From NCBI GenBank assembly GCA_934636905.1, contig CAKUBJ010000002.1:1-64000 (forward strand): 64,000 bases of DNA, in the 5' to 3' direction. Positions 33,642-43,732 of the stretch are shown here, piece after piece (the stretch's first letter is position 1; each line of letters opens with the position of its first letter). The DNA comes from an uncultured Dysosmobacter sp. Lineage in GTDB: Bacteria > Bacillota > Clostridia > Oscillospirales > Oscillospiraceae. The notes under the pieces are model-generated. The model ran no database searches. It was given only the letters and a program-made list of their open reading frames with translations, and was not told the DNA's origin. Made by a program: the position numbers and the translations under genes.

Positions 33642-34373
33642 TTACACAATGAACCCGCCGTCAACGGTGAGCACCTGCCCGGTGATGAAGCCTGCCCGCT
33701 CCGAGGCAAGGAACGCGGCGGCGGCAGCAATGTCCTCCGGAGTGCCCAGCCGCCCCAAAGGTGTTTCTCTTGCCAGATCGTCCAGCGTATCCTGCCCCAG
33801 CACCTGCACCATGTCGGTATTGATGACGCCGGGGGCCACGCAGTTGACCCGGATGCCGGAGGGTGCCAGTTCCATGGCCAGAGAGCGGGTGAGGGCAATG
33901 ATGGCCGCCTTGGTGCAGGCATAGGCCACCTCGCAGCTGGCGCCCCGCTGCCCCCAGATGGAGGAGATGTTGACGATGCAGCCCCGCTTTTCGGAAATCA
34001 TATGGGGAAGAACCGCCTTGATGGTGTTCCGGGCGCCCCCCAGATTGACCGCCAGATAGCGGTTCCACATCTCGTCGGAAATATCCTGAAACAGGCTCTG
34101 TCCCGCCACGCCGGCATTGTTTACCACCAGTTCCACCGGGCCGAAGGTCTGCGTCAGCCGCCGCACCATTTCTTCTACGGCGGCGCCGTCCGCCACGTCT
34201 GCCTGAAAGGCCGCCGCCTGACAGCCCTCCCCGGTCAGTTCCTCCACCAGTTCCTGCGCCTTGTCCCTGTGGGTCAGATAGTTGATGCCCACGGCCCAGC
34301 CCTGATGGGCCAGTTCCCGGGCGACGGCGCGGCCGATGCCCCGGGAGGAGCCGGTAATCAATGCGCTTTTCAT
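33642..34373 (-). CDS. fabG: 3-oxoacyl-ACP reductase-like short-chain dehydrogenase (FabG family)
   Basis: The 243-residue SDR enzyme has the NADPH motif TGSSRGIGRAVARELA, NNAG (VVNNAGVAGQSLF), the catalytic Ser in NISSIWGQRG, Tyr-x3-Lys in VAYACTKAAI, and the C-terminal ETPLGRLGTPEDIAAAAAFLAS and GQVLTVDGGFIV typical of FabG. It may reduce 3-oxoacyl-ACP or serve another carbonyl substrate, since no fab genes are adjacent. ATG 34373 follows AAGGAGG; the longer open frame is not supported. Confidence is high for the family, moderate for the exact role. Confidence 0.88.
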   Translation of the reverse strand: MKSALITGSSRGIGRAVARELAHQGWAVGINYLTHRDKAQELVEELTGEGCQAAAFQADVADGAAVEEMVRRLTQTFGPVELVVNNAGVAGQSLFQDISDEMWNRYLAVNLGGARNTIKAVLPHMISEKRGCIVNISSIWGQRGASCEVAYACTKAAIIALTRSLAMELAPSGIRVNCVAPGVINTDMVQVLGQDTLDDLARETPLGRLGTPEDIAAAAAFLASERAGFITGQVLTVDGGFIV

Positions 34374-34479
34374 AGAATGCCTCCTTGTTGTAAATCCGGC
34401 GGAAATTATACCATTTCCCCGGCAGAATGTAAAGGAGGAGCCGGCAGGAGGCTCCTTCTCATAACGGCGGAACGCAGCA

Positions 34480-34503
34480 GGGAGCCGGCGAAAGCCGGCT
34501 CCC
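34480..34503 (-). terminator. Hairpin after the oppA-like gene
   Basis: Perfect 10-bp stem GGGAGCCGGC/GCCGGCTCCC with a 4-nt loop, 90 bp after the oppA stop. It has no clear T run on the minus strand, so it may also protect the mRNA 3' end. Confidence 0.6.
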
Positions 34504-34593
34504 TGCCTGTTGCTGTATCCCCCTGTCCGGCACGCAGTTCCCTTCCGGGTCTGCTCTGCCATAGGGGTTTTGATTTTTTCTGCCGGCAGACGC

Positions 34594-36345
34594 TTACTTG
34601 CTGCGGCCGAACTGGCAGTCGTTGTTGCCGGAGGTGGTGATCCACATTTCCAGCATATTGATGGGGTCGTTGTAGTCGGCCAGCCAGCCTTCCCGGGCGA
34701 AGTCAAAGTTGCCGTTCTTGCGCTCCTGCAGGAAGACGTTCCAGTCCTGAGACTGAATGGTCATCTGGATGCCCACGGCAGCCAGATCCTGCTGCATGGC
34801 TTCCGCCACCGCCACATGGCCGGAGCCGTCGTTGGTCAGGTACTCGATGGAGATGGGCGTCTCGGCGGAGAGCATCCCGCTTTCATCGAACTTGTAGCCG
34901 GCGGCCTTCAGCAGGGTGCGGGCCTCCTCCAGCGTGGCCTCGTAGTTGTTGTTGATGCCGTAGGGGTCGAAGTAGCCCTGATCCTCCACGTTGGTCTTGA
35001 ACACGCCGCCGTTGCCGTCCGCCATACCCACGGGGATGAAGGAGTTGGCGGCAATCTGACCGGTCTGACCCACGTTCTCGCAGATGTACTCACGGTCAAT
35101 GAGGATGTTGAAGGCCTTGCGCATACAGGCGGCCTGCTCCGGGGTCTTGCCGTCGAAAATGGAACTGTTGGCGTTGAAGGCCGCATAATAGGTGCCCAGA
35201 TTGTCCACAATGTGGAACTCGGGGTCGTTCAGCAGGGACTGGATCTCATCGTTGGGGACGGTGTCGATCATGTCCACGTTATCGGACTTATAGGCGGCAT
35301 AGATGGCGGTATCATCCGCGGAGAGCATGAACTCCAGAGTTTCCAGAGAAACATTGTCCGCGCCGTACCAGTAGGGGTTCTTGACATAGGTCATGGAGGT
35401 GTCGTGGGACCAGGCCGTGCACATGAAGGGGCCGTTGCTGACGAAGCCGGCGTCCTGGCACCATGCACCGGGAGAGGTTTCCCAGCCGGAGGCGGACTCC
35501 ACGGCAGACTGCTTGACGGGATAGAAGGTGGGGAACGCCATCAGATCCTCCATGTAGGCGCAGGGTGCGGTGAGGGTGAAGGTCAGGGTGGTGGCGTCGG
35601 TGGCAGTGACGGCCAGATCATCGGGATAGCCGGCAAAGCCCGCAAAGAAGTAGCTGTAGTCGGCGGCGGTGGCGGTGGAGGCCGCACGCTTCCAGGAGTA
35701 TTCAAAGTCGGCGGCGGTGAGATCCGAGCCGTCAGACCACTTCAGGCCGTCCTGCAGGGTGACGGTGTAGTTCAGGCCGTCCTCGCTGACGGTATAGCCG
35801 GTGGCACAGGCAGGCACCGTGTGCCCCTCGGCATTGTAGGTGTACAGGCCGGAGAAGGAAGCGGCCGCCAGGCAGGCGCCGTCCACGGAGCTGTTCAGGG
35901 CGGGATCCAGGAAGTTCGGCTCAGAGGCCAGGTTCAGCCGCAGGGTGGTGGAGCCGTTGGTCATCTTGACATCCTGGAAGAACTTGGTGCCGAACACGTT
36001 GGCATACATGCCCTCCACATAGCTCTTGAGCATGTAGATGTCATTGTAGTAGTAAATGGGAAGGATGCAGTAGTTGGACATCAGAATGTCCTCGGCTTCA
36101 TGCATCAGTTCCGTACGCTTGGCGTAGTCGGTTTCGGCCTTGATCTCGTCGATCAGGGTGTTGTACTGATCCCAGTCATTGATGGGGTCAATAAAGGCAT
36201 CGCTGACCAGCGTGGCCGCATCGGGGACGGTTTCATCGGTGCCGGAGTTGGTGGTGCCGCTGGGTGCGTCGGTCTTCTGACCGCCGCAGGCAGCCAGAGA
36301 CAGCGCCATCACCAGCGCAAGAATCAGGGCAAGGCTTCTTTTCAT
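34594..36345 (-). CDS. oppA: Circularly permuted oligopeptide-binding lipoprotein (OppA type)
   Basis: The 583-residue SBP_bac_5 protein has a lipoprotein signal (LSLAAC, Cys20) and a Gly/Ser/Thr linker. Next comes the segment that normally ends OppA: residues about 57-128, DWDQYNTLIDEIKAETDYAKR...MHEAEDILM...LPIYYYNDIYMLKSYVEG. Only then, at about 133, comes the usual OppA start TTLRLNLASEPNFLDPALNSS. The chain continues in normal order and stops at GWLADYNDPINMLEMWITTSGNNDCQFGRSK, exactly where the moved segment would attach. So the sequence order is C-segment, N-lobe, middle lobe, a clean circular permutation with no residues lost. In OppA the N- and C-terminal parts are close in lobe I, so the fold can still form. 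It captures peptides for the OppBCDF transporter encoded upstream and is the last gene of that operon. Confidence 0.9.
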   Translation of the reverse strand: MKRSLALILALVMALSLAACGGQKTDAPSGTTNSGTDETVPDAATLVSDAFIDPINDWDQYNTLIDEIKAETDYAKRTELMHEAEDILMSNYCILPIYYYNDIYMLKSYVEGMYANVFGTKFFQDVKMTNGSTTLRLNLASEPNFLDPALNSSVDGACLAAASFSGLYTYNAEGHTVPACATGYTVSEDGLNYTVTLQDGLKWSDGSDLTAADFEYSWKRAASTATAADYSYFFAGFAGYPDDLAVTATDATTLTFTLTAPCAYMEDLMAFPTFYPVKQSAVESASGWETSPGAWCQDAGFVSNGPFMCTAWSHDTSMTYVKNPYWYGADNVSLETLEFMLSADDTAIYAAYKSDNVDMIDTVPNDEIQSLLNDPEFHIVDNLGTYYAAFNANSSIFDGKTPEQAACMRKAFNILIDREYICENVGQTGQIAANSFIPVGMADGNGGVFKTNVEDQGYFDPYGINNNYEATLEEARTLLKAAGYKFDESGMLSAETPISIEYLTNDGSGHVAVAEAMQQDLAAVGIQMTIQSQDWNVFLQERKNGNFDFAREGWLADYNDPINMLEMWITTSGNNDCQFGRSK

Positions 36346-36386
36346 GGGGGTTCCTCCTTTTCATTTTTGTTCCGGGACAGTCTGCC

Positions 36387-36418
36387 CCGTTCCCGCTTTC
36401 CAGGGAAAGCGGGAACGG
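36387..36418 (-). terminator. Hairpin between oppF and oppA
   Basis: Perfect 14-bp stem CCGTTCCCGCTTTC/GAAAGCGGGAACGG with a 4-nt loop in the 215-bp gap. There is no strong T run, so it could be a processing or stabilising stem. Such stems often raise binding-protein levels above the rest of the operon. A TATAAT at 36468-36463 (minus strand) may be a separate oppA promoter. Confidence 0.55.
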
Positions 36419-36560
36419 CAGGGGCCCCTGCCGTGAGTTGGGAAAACTGTTCCGAAAACGATTTATTATACACATTTCGTGTATTTTACGAAATCATAGC
36501 ACAGCGCCTGTGCCGGGATCAATGGGCAATCTCTCAGAAATTTCCGCAGAACCTGCGGGC

Positions 36561-37516
<956 letters not shown>

Positions 37517-37520
<4 letters not shown>

Positions 37521-38524
37521 GCCTCTGCGCCTCCCTTCTCTGCCTGCCGTTTGACGTTCATCCAGCAGGCAGCCTGATGCTTTCCGTTGATGGTCATCTC
37601 CCGGGGCGGCTCCTCCAGACAGATTTTCATGGCCTCATCGCACCGGGCGCAGAAAGCACAGCCCTTGGGCAGATTCAGCACGTTGATGGGGGTGCCGGCA
37701 ATGGGAATCAGCTTCTCCTTCATGTTCCCCACGTTGGGGATGGAGCGCAGAAGCCCCCGGGTATACTCATGGCAGGGGTTGTAGAAAATTTCGTCCGCCG
37801 TGCCCCGTTCGCAGACCTGACCGCCGTACATGACGATGATATTGTCGCACATATCGGCAATCACCCCCAGATCGTGGGTCACAAGGATCACCGCCATGCC
37901 CATCTTCTCCTGAAGTTCCTGCATCAGTTCCAGAATCTGGGCCTGAATGGTCACGTCCAGCGCGGTGGTAGGCTCGTCGGCAATGAGGATATCCGGCTCG
38001 CAGGCCAGCGCCATGGCAATCATCACCCGCTGGCGCATGCCGCCGGAAAGCTCGTGGGGGTACTGTCTGACCCGCTTTTCCGGCTCGTTGATTCCCACCA
38101 GTTCCAGCATCTCCACCGCCCGGGCCCGGGCCTCGGCGCCCCGGCGGGAGGTGTGCAGTTCAATGGCCTCCCGCAGCTGGTTGCCGATGGTGAACACCGG
38201 GTTCAGGCTGGTCATGGGATCCTGAAACACAATGGAGCAGCATTTGCCCCGGAAGCCGCTCATCTGTCTGGGAGTCCATGTGGTAAGATCCTCGCCCTTG
38301 TAATAGATATGGCCGTCGGTGATCCTGCCGGTATCCGCCAGAATCTGCATGATGGAATACGCCGTCACGCTCTTGCCGGAGCCGGATTCCCCCACGATGC
38401 CCAGCACCTCGCCGGCATCCAGATCGAAGGATACGCCGTTGACGGCGTGCACCTCGCCGGAATCGGTGAAGAAGGAGGTGTGCAGGTTCTGCACGCTCAG
38501 AAGATGTTCATTCATACCGTTCAC
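37517..38524 (-). CDS. oppD: Oligopeptide ABC transporter ATP-binding protein OppD
   Basis: This is the second ATPase of the peptide importer. The 335-residue protein has Walker A GESGSGKSV, Q-loop FQDPMTSLNPVF, signature LSGGMRQRVMIAMAL, Walker B ILIADEPTTALDVT and the C-terminal CAFCARCDEAMKIC Cys cluster that OppD proteins share. It starts 3 bp after oppC and overlaps oppF by 4 nt, so the operon is tightly coupled. Confidence 0.96.
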
Positions 38525-38527
38525 CTC

Positions 38528-39604
38528 TCACCGTTTCAGCTTGGGATCGAAGGCGTCCCGCAGGCCGTCCCCCAGCAGGTTCAGGCTCAGTACAATCAGG
38601 CAGATCATCAGTGCGGGGAACACCAGCTTGTAGGGATAGCTCTGAAGCCCCTCCCGGGCGGCGTTGGCCAGCGAGCCAAGAGAGGGCATGGGCGCCCGGA
38701 CACCCAGCCCCACGAAGCTCAGGTAGCTCTCCGTGAAAATGGCGGAGGGCACCTGCAGCGCCGTGGAGATAATAATCACGGACAGGCAGTTGGGCAGGAT
38801 GTGCTTCCGGATGATCCGCCCCGGCCGCGCCCCGATGGAGCGGGCCGCCAGAATATACTCGTTCTGCTTGATGGACAGGATCTGTCCCCGGATCAGCCGC
38901 GCCATGCCCACCCAGTACAGCAGGCCAAAGACGATGAAGATGGAAACCATGTTGGTGCCCAGCCGGGCAAATACCGTTCCCGTCAGGTTCAGCCGCTGAT
39001 CCAGCACCACCGACAGCAGGATGATGATCAGCATATCCGGCAGGGCGTAGATAATATCCACAATCCGCATCATAATCAAGTCTGTTCGCCCGCCTATATA
39101 GCCGGAAACACTGCCGTAAATCATGCCGATGATCAGCACGATGAGGCTGGCGAAAATGCCCACTACCAGAGACACCCGCGTCCCGTAGATGACCCGGATG
39201 AAATAGTCCCGGCACTGCTCATCGGTGCCGAAGATGTGGGGGAAGCGCTGGCCGCCCTCGGCGATATACTGCTGCTCCATCTCGCTGTAGGCAAAGGGAG
39301 CCAGATTCTTGGCGCCCTTGTCCCGCCTGCCGTTGACGGAGAGGATTTCCTCATACCGGTAGGGCACAATCATGGGGGCGACGATGATGGTAATGAGCAC
39401 CACGGTGAGGATGGCGAGGCTCATCACCGCCAGCGGGTTTTTCAGCAGCTTGCGCATTCCGTCCCGGAAGAAGGTGGTGCTCTCGCTCATCACGTCCTGC
39501 TGACGCTTTTCCTCCTCCGTGGCCTTCTCGAATTTCTTCAGGTCGATCTGGGTGCTGAGGATCTGCTTTTTTGGCATTGCGTCCGCATGGTAATTGTTGT
39601 CCAT
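38528..39604 (-). CDS. oppC: Oligopeptide ABC transporter permease OppC
   Basis: The 358-residue inner-membrane permease has an OppC_N region (about 25-80) with the first membrane helix, a long loop that holds FGTDEQCRDYFIRVIYGTRVSL, and the BPD_transp_1 domain with five helices. The EAA loop is AARSIGARPGRIIRKHILPN, which contacts the ATPases. Typical C-terminus LLGDGLRDAFDPKLKR. It lies 14 bp after oppB. Confidence 0.95.
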   Translation of the reverse strand: MDNNYHADAMPKKQILSTQIDLKKFEKATEEEKRQQDVMSESTTFFRDGMRKLLKNPLAVMSLAILTVVLITIIVAPMIVPYRYEEILSVNGRRDKGAKNLAPFAYSEMEQQYIAEGGQRFPHIFGTDEQCRDYFIRVIYGTRVSLVVGIFASLIVLIIGMIYGSVSGYIGGRTDLIMMRIVDIIYALPDMLIIILLSVVLDQRLNLTGTVFARLGTNMVSIFIVFGLLYWVGMARLIRGQILSIKQNEYILAARSIGARPGRIIRKHILPNCLSVIIISTALQVPSAIFTESYLSFVGLGVRAPMPSLGSLANAAREGLQSYPYKLVFPALMICLIVLSLNLLGDGLRDAFDPKLKR

Positions 39605-39618
39605 TCCCCGTGCCCTCC

Positions 39619-40530
39619 TCAGTCATATTGAATGCGGGGATCCACAACCTTATACAGCAGGTCGCAGATCAGGTTTGCCAGCACCATCAGGGTCGCCAGG
39701 AAAATGGTGGTGGCCATAATCAGGGTATAGTCCCGGTTGGTAATGGCGCTGACGAATTTGCTGCCGATGCCGCCTACGGTGAAAATCGTTTCCACCACCA
39801 TGGAGCCGGTGATGATATAGGCAATCTGGGGGCCGGCGTAGGTGATGACGGGAATCAGGGAGTTCCGCAGGGCGTGCTTGAAAATCACCTTCCAGCGGTT
39901 GACGCCCTTGGCCTTGGCGGTGCGGATGTAGTCCTGACTCAGGGCATCCAGCATACTGGTTTTGGCCAGCCGGGTGGTGTAGGCCATGGGATAGGCCGAC
40001 AGGGCAATCACCGGCAGGGTATAGTGCACCTCCGTAGCGCTCCACACCGGGAACCACTCCAGCTTGATGGCAAACACCAGAAGCAGCAGTGTCGCCAGCA
40101 CAAAGCTGGGCACCGCGGTAAACAGCGTGGAGAAGAACACAATCAGCCGATCCGGCCATTTGTTCCGCATCAGCGCCGCCAGACTGCCGAAAATAATGCC
40201 GCACACCAGCGCCAGAGAGATGGCCATCAGGCCCAGCTTGGCGGAGACGGGGAAGGAGTCCTTGATAATATCCGTGATGTTGCGGCCGTTTTTCAGGGAA
40301 ACGCCGAAGTCCCCCTTCAGCAGGTTGCCCATATACAGCAGGAACTGCTCCGGCAGCGGCTTATCCAGATGATAGCGCGCCTCCAGCGCCGCAACGGTGG
40401 CAGGATCCAGCGCCTTCTCCCGGTTAAAGGGGCCGCCCGGCACCATATGCATCACGAAAAACGTGATGGCGCTGATGAGGAAAACCGTCAGGATTGCAAG
40501 CAGCACCCGCTTGATAACGTACCGTGTCAC
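39619..40530 (-). CDS. oppB: Oligopeptide ABC transporter permease OppB
   Basis: This 303-residue permease is the first gene of the oppBCDFA operon. N-terminus MTRYVIKRVLLAILTVFLIS with PGGPF, a periplasmic loop KPLPEQFLLYMGNLLKGDFG, and an EAA loop YIRTAKAKGVNRWKVIFKHALRN; the end KVVDPRIQYD is the usual OppB end. AAGGAGG lies before ATG 40530. No peptide or nitrogen-responsive regulatory site (CodY-type) could be recognised upstream. Confidence 0.95.
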   Translation of the reverse strand: MTRYVIKRVLLAILTVFLISAITFFVMHMVPGGPFNREKALDPATVAALEARYHLDKPLPEQFLLYMGNLLKGDFGVSLKNGRNITDIIKDSFPVSAKLGLMAISLALVCGIIFGSLAALMRNKWPDRLIVFFSTLFTAVPSFVLATLLLLVFAIKLEWFPVWSATEVHYTLPVIALSAYPMAYTTRLAKTSMLDALSQDYIRTAKAKGVNRWKVIFKHALRNSLIPVITYAGPQIAYIITGSMVVETIFTVGGIGSKFVSAITNRDYTLIMATTIFLATLMVLANLICDLLYKVVDPRIQYD

Positions 40531-40589
40531 ACAATTACCTCCTTAGAGAACTAATGCAGTAAAATAAAAAACACCCTCGATCAACAGGG

Positions 40590-40760
40590 GGTAAACGCAC
40601 CCGGCGGCAGGTTGTGCCGTCAGGCAGGAGCAGTTTTGCCAAACCGGCAGCGGCGCCGGACGTGGTAAGCACACATGGAATACAGTTGTATTTCAGGAAT
40701 GTTTGGGCACAGCGGTGCTCGTCAAAACCGTGTTCGCCCTGAAAGATCAAGGGATTTCTT
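40590..40760. repeat. Decayed sequence resembling the MITE
   Basis: Pieces in order resemble the MITE at 6219-6493: GGCAGG then GCAGTTTTGCC (40621-40640 region), a CAGAAATG-like gap, and GTCAAAACCGTG (40717-40730) followed by TCGCCCTGAAAGATCAAGG in place of the inverted-repeat end. No terminal repeats are left. The remaining part of the oppB-xpt gap (40531-41083) has no gene. Confidence 0.4.
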
Positions 40761-40959
40761 TATAATATACTGGTTTAGACTCCTTATGTCAACCGATTCC
40801 GGTATAATTTTTTGTACAGATTTCCGAAAATGCCGCAAAAAGCGCAAAAAACTGCCAGCTTTTCAATATTTTCTTAAAATTGGGAAAACCGCGCCGGAGA
40901 GGGCAGGCTTTTTCGGAAGTCCCCGCCTTCGCCTCTTTTTCCGTCGGAAAACAGAAAAA

Positions 40960-40990
40960 CCGGGGTGTGCCGCAGCGCGGTACACCCCGG
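40960..40990 (-). terminator. xpt terminator
   Basis: Stem CCGGGGTGTGCCGC/GCGGTACACCCCGG with a 3-nt loop and one mismatch. On the minus strand TTTTTCTGTTTT follows. Confidence 0.85.
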
Positions 40991-41083
40991 GGTTTGATTC
41001 GCTTCTTTCCGCTTCCGGCGCCGAAAATCCGGAACCCATGCCGGAAGCCGCCGTTTTCACGGTGTGCCTTTCCGACAGAGGGC

Positions 41084-41659
41084 TTACTCCTCCCGGAAGA
41101 CGATATGCCCCGGCTCGGCGGAGTCGATGATGGCCAGAGACTTCAGGTTAAAGCCGGCGGCGCGCAGACGGTCGCCGCCCCCCTGAAAGCCCTTTTCCAC
41201 GGCGCAGCCGATGCCCACCAGTTCCGCCCCTGCGGCGGTGACGATGTCGCACAGCCCCCGCATGGCTTCGCCGTTGGCCATGAAGTCGTCAATGATGAGC
41301 ACCTTGTCGTCGGCGGAGAGCCATTCCTTGCTCACCAGCAGGGTAACCTTCTTTTTGTAGGTGTAGGAGTAGATGTCGCTTTTGTACAGGCCGCCCTCAA
41401 TATTGTCGCTCTTGGCCTTTTTGGCAAAGAGCATGGGCTTGTGATAGTGCATGGCCACGGCCTCCGCCAGTGCAATGCCGCTGGCCTCGGCGGTGAGAAT
41501 CAGGGTCACTTTGTCCATGTCGAAGTACTTCCCGAACTCCTCCGCAATCCGACCCAGCAGGCCGGTGTCAATCCGGTGATTCAGAAAGCCGTCCACCTTG
41601 ATGATGTTCCCGGGCAGAACCTTGCCCTCTTTTACAATGCGCTCCTTCAACTCCTGCAT
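41084..41659 (-). CDS. xpt: Xanthine phosphoribosyltransferase
   Basis: Xpt converts xanthine and PRPP to XMP in purine salvage. The 191-residue protein has the long Firmicutes Xpt start MQELKERIVKEGKVLPGNIIKVDGFLNHRID, LTAEASGIALAEAVA, and the PRPP-binding motif VLIIDDFMANGEAMRGL. Length agrees (about 190). ATG 41659 is preceded by GTGAGGG; the in-frame GTG 41674 is less likely. The leader is short and shows no purine riboswitch, unlike many xpt genes; pbuX is not adjacent. Confidence 0.95.
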   Translation of the reverse strand: MQELKERIVKEGKVLPGNIIKVDGFLNHRIDTGLLGRIAEEFGKYFDMDKVTLILTAEASGIALAEAVAMHYHKPMLFAKKAKSDNIEGGLYKSDIYSYTYKKKVTLLVSKEWLSADDKVLIIDDFMANGEAMRGLCDIVTAAGAELVGIGCAVEKGFQGGGDRLRAAGFNLKSLAIIDSAEPGHIVFREE

Positions 41660-41724
41660 ATCAACAACCCTCACAGTTTCATAAAGTAATGATGGAAAAC
41701 GTTTTTGCCATAGGATACTCTCCT

Positions 41725-41753
41725 ATTATCCCGGATTTCGACAGGTTTTGCAA
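41725..41753 (-). promoter_or_regulatory. xpt promoter
   Basis: On the minus strand -35 TTGCAA (41753-41748), 17 bp, -10 GATAAT (41730-41725). A small stem ATAGGA/TCCTAT (41711-41727) overlaps the -10 and start point. Confidence 0.7.
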
Positions 41754-41872
41754 GTGTTTTTCCCAACAAAAAGCATCTGTCAAAAGGTGATACCTTTGTG
41801 AAAATGACCGCCGCCGAAAGACAAATGGGAAAATACCGCGCCGTGCGGGACGCACAGCGCGGTCTGAAGCGG

Positions 41873-42691
41873 TTATTTTCCTTCCAGCCTGTCGGCGGCG
41901 GCGCTGAGCCAGTCCCCCTGAAAAGACTCGATTTTCCCGGCGTCCGTCAAAGCCGCCAGTGCCGGGTCGATGGGCATCTCCGCCAGCAGGGGCAGCTTCC
42001 GCTCCGCGGCGGCCTGGGCGGTTTTGCCCTCTCCGAAGAGATAAATCTTCTTGCCGCAGTCCGGGCAGGCCACATAACTCATGTTCTCCACCAGACCCAC
42101 AATAGGGACTTCCATCATCTCCGCCATCTTCACGGCCTTTTCCACCACCATGCCCACCAGTTCCTGGGGGGAGGCCACAATAATGATGCCGTCCAGGGGG
42201 ATGGACTGGAACACGGACAGGGACACGTCGCCGGTGCCCGGCGGCATATCCACAAACAGATAGTCGCAGTTCCAGAGGACGTCCGTCCAGAACTGCTGCA
42301 CCACGCCGGAAATCACGGGGCCGCGCCAGATGACGGGGTCGGTTTCATGCTCCAGCAGCAGATTGATGGACATAATCTGGATTCCGGTTCCGGACTCCAT
42401 GGGAATCAGGGCGTTCTCCGTGCCCATGGCGCGGCCATGGACGCCGAAAGCCTTGGGGATGGAGGGGCCGGTAATGTCGGCGTCCATAATGCCCACCTGA
42501 TACCCCCTGCGGCGCATGGTCACCGCCAGCTGGCTGGTGACCATGGATTTGCCCACGCCGCCCTTGCCGGACACAATGCCGTACACCTTGCCCACACGGG
42601 CCTCCGGATGATGGGCCTTCAACAAAGACTGAGGCTCCCGGGAGGAACAGCTCTCTCCGCAGGTGGAGCAGTCATGCGTGCACTCGCTCAT
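41873..42691 (-). CDS. Mrp/NBP35 family iron-sulfur carrier ATPase
   Basis: The 272-residue P-loop ATPase delivers or helps assemble Fe-S clusters. The N-terminus has a Cys cluster (MSECTHDCSTCGESCSS) as in NBP35/ApbC-type scaffolds, the deviant Walker A GKGGVGKSM (about 43), DADITGPSIPKAFG, DMPPGTGDVSLS and the bridging Cys pair CPDC (about 209) that binds the shared cluster in the dimer. GGAGAACG precedes the start. It is monocistronic; a GC stem (41835-41864 region) follows the stop. Confidence 0.93.
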   Translation of the reverse strand: MSECTHDCSTCGESCSSREPQSLLKAHHPEARVGKVYGIVSGKGGVGKSMVTSQLAVTMRRRGYQVGIMDADITGPSIPKAFGVHGRAMGTENALIPMESGTGIQIMSINLLLEHETDPVIWRGPVISGVVQQFWTDVLWNCDYLFVDMPPGTGDVSLSVFQSIPLDGIIIVASPQELVGMVVEKAVKMAEMMEVPIVGLVENMSYVACPDCGKKIYLFGEGKTAQAAAERKLPLLAEMPIDPALAALTDAGKIESFQGDWLSAAADRLEGK

Positions 42692-42832
42692 AAATCATCG
42701 TTCTCCTTTTCCTGTTTTCTTTGATTGCAGCCGGCTGCGGCGGCATGGGGACAGCACCGGAGCCGGCAGGTTATTCCTCATTCATTATACCCTTTCCGCC
42801 GGTTTCGTCAACACCCGGAAGGGCGGCAGGCG

Positions 42833-43591
42833 CTACGCGTGCAGCAGCAGGGAGCGGACGGTGATGTTGACGCCCCCCAGAATAAACAGCGCAATGGCCA
42901 GTTTTTCCAGCGTGTCGTTCCGGATGTGTCCGGAGAGAAGGCGGGCAATCCCGTAGGAAACCAGCAGCGCCGCTCCGGAAATCAGGGAGAATTGCAGACA
43001 GGCAGCGTCCAGCATCCCGCTGCCGCAGTACAATGCCAGCCGGAAGAGGTTTTCTCCCCAGAACAGGAAGCAGATGCTTCCCTTGAACTCCTCGTAATCT
43101 CTGGCCGTGCGCTGGAGGTACGCCACCAGAAACAGCCCGATACCGAACAGGCCGCTGCATACGCCGGAGAAAAATGCTGCCAGATACCGTGCCGCAGGGT
43201 TCTCCCTGCGGCAGGAGGGGCGCGCCGTCCTCAGCTTCCGGGCGGCCATCTCCAGCCCCAGAAACGCCACCACAAGTCCCAGCGCCGTTTTCACCACCCA
43301 GGGCATGGAAAACCGCAGCAGCCACGTTCCCGGAATCACGCCGGCCATCATGGCCAGCAGCATGGGCAGAATCCTGCGCCAGTCGAAGTGTTTCCGGTTC
43401 TGCCATACAATGCAGGTATTGACGCAGAGATCCGGCAGAAGGGTGCCGGGGGTAATCAGGGTATTGTCCAGCCGCAGGGACAGCAGCGGCGCGGAAATCA
43501 GCGGGTTGCCGAAGCCGATGAGCCATTTGACGGTGTAGGCCAGAAATTGAGCCAGAAAAATGAACAGAGTCACGTCCCATGTAAATTCCAT
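42833..43591 (-). CDS. TauE/SafE family sulfite-exporter-like permease
   Basis: The 252-residue membrane protein has about eight helices. Two inverted TauE/SafE repeats are visible, beginning near IFLAQFLAYTVKWLIGFGNPLISAPLLSL and YLAAFFSGVCSGLFGIGLFLVAYLQ. Family members export sulfite, sulfoacetate or other organosulfonates, but the substrate here is open. ATG 43591 follows GGGGAGG; longer frames add residues from the intergenic DNA. No sulfur genes are next to it. Confidence 0.88.
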   Translation of the reverse strand: MEFTWDVTLFIFLAQFLAYTVKWLIGFGNPLISAPLLSLRLDNTLITPGTLLPDLCVNTCIVWQNRKHFDWRRILPMLLAMMAGVIPGTWLLRFSMPWVVKTALGLVVAFLGLEMAARKLRTARPSCRRENPAARYLAAFFSGVCSGLFGIGLFLVAYLQRTARDYEEFKGSICFLFWGENLFRLALYCGSGMLDAACLQFSLISGAALLVSYGIARLLSGHIRNDTLEKLAIALFILGGVNITVRSLLLHA

Positions 43592-43732
43592 AAGGCAGCC
43601 TCCCCAGTATGATACATATGAAATATAGCACATTCCCATCGGAAAGGGAAGCCTGCTTTGCATCCGGAAGTGCGGCACATTTCCGACAGCCGGTTCCCAT
43701 ATGCCCATACAGGAGAAAGGGACGCGGCCTGA

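Noticed and set aside
41660-41800. Purine riboswitch before xpt
   Set aside because: Many Firmicutes xpt genes have one, but the leader here is only about 60 nt from a good promoter and shows none of the conserved riboswitch core sequences.
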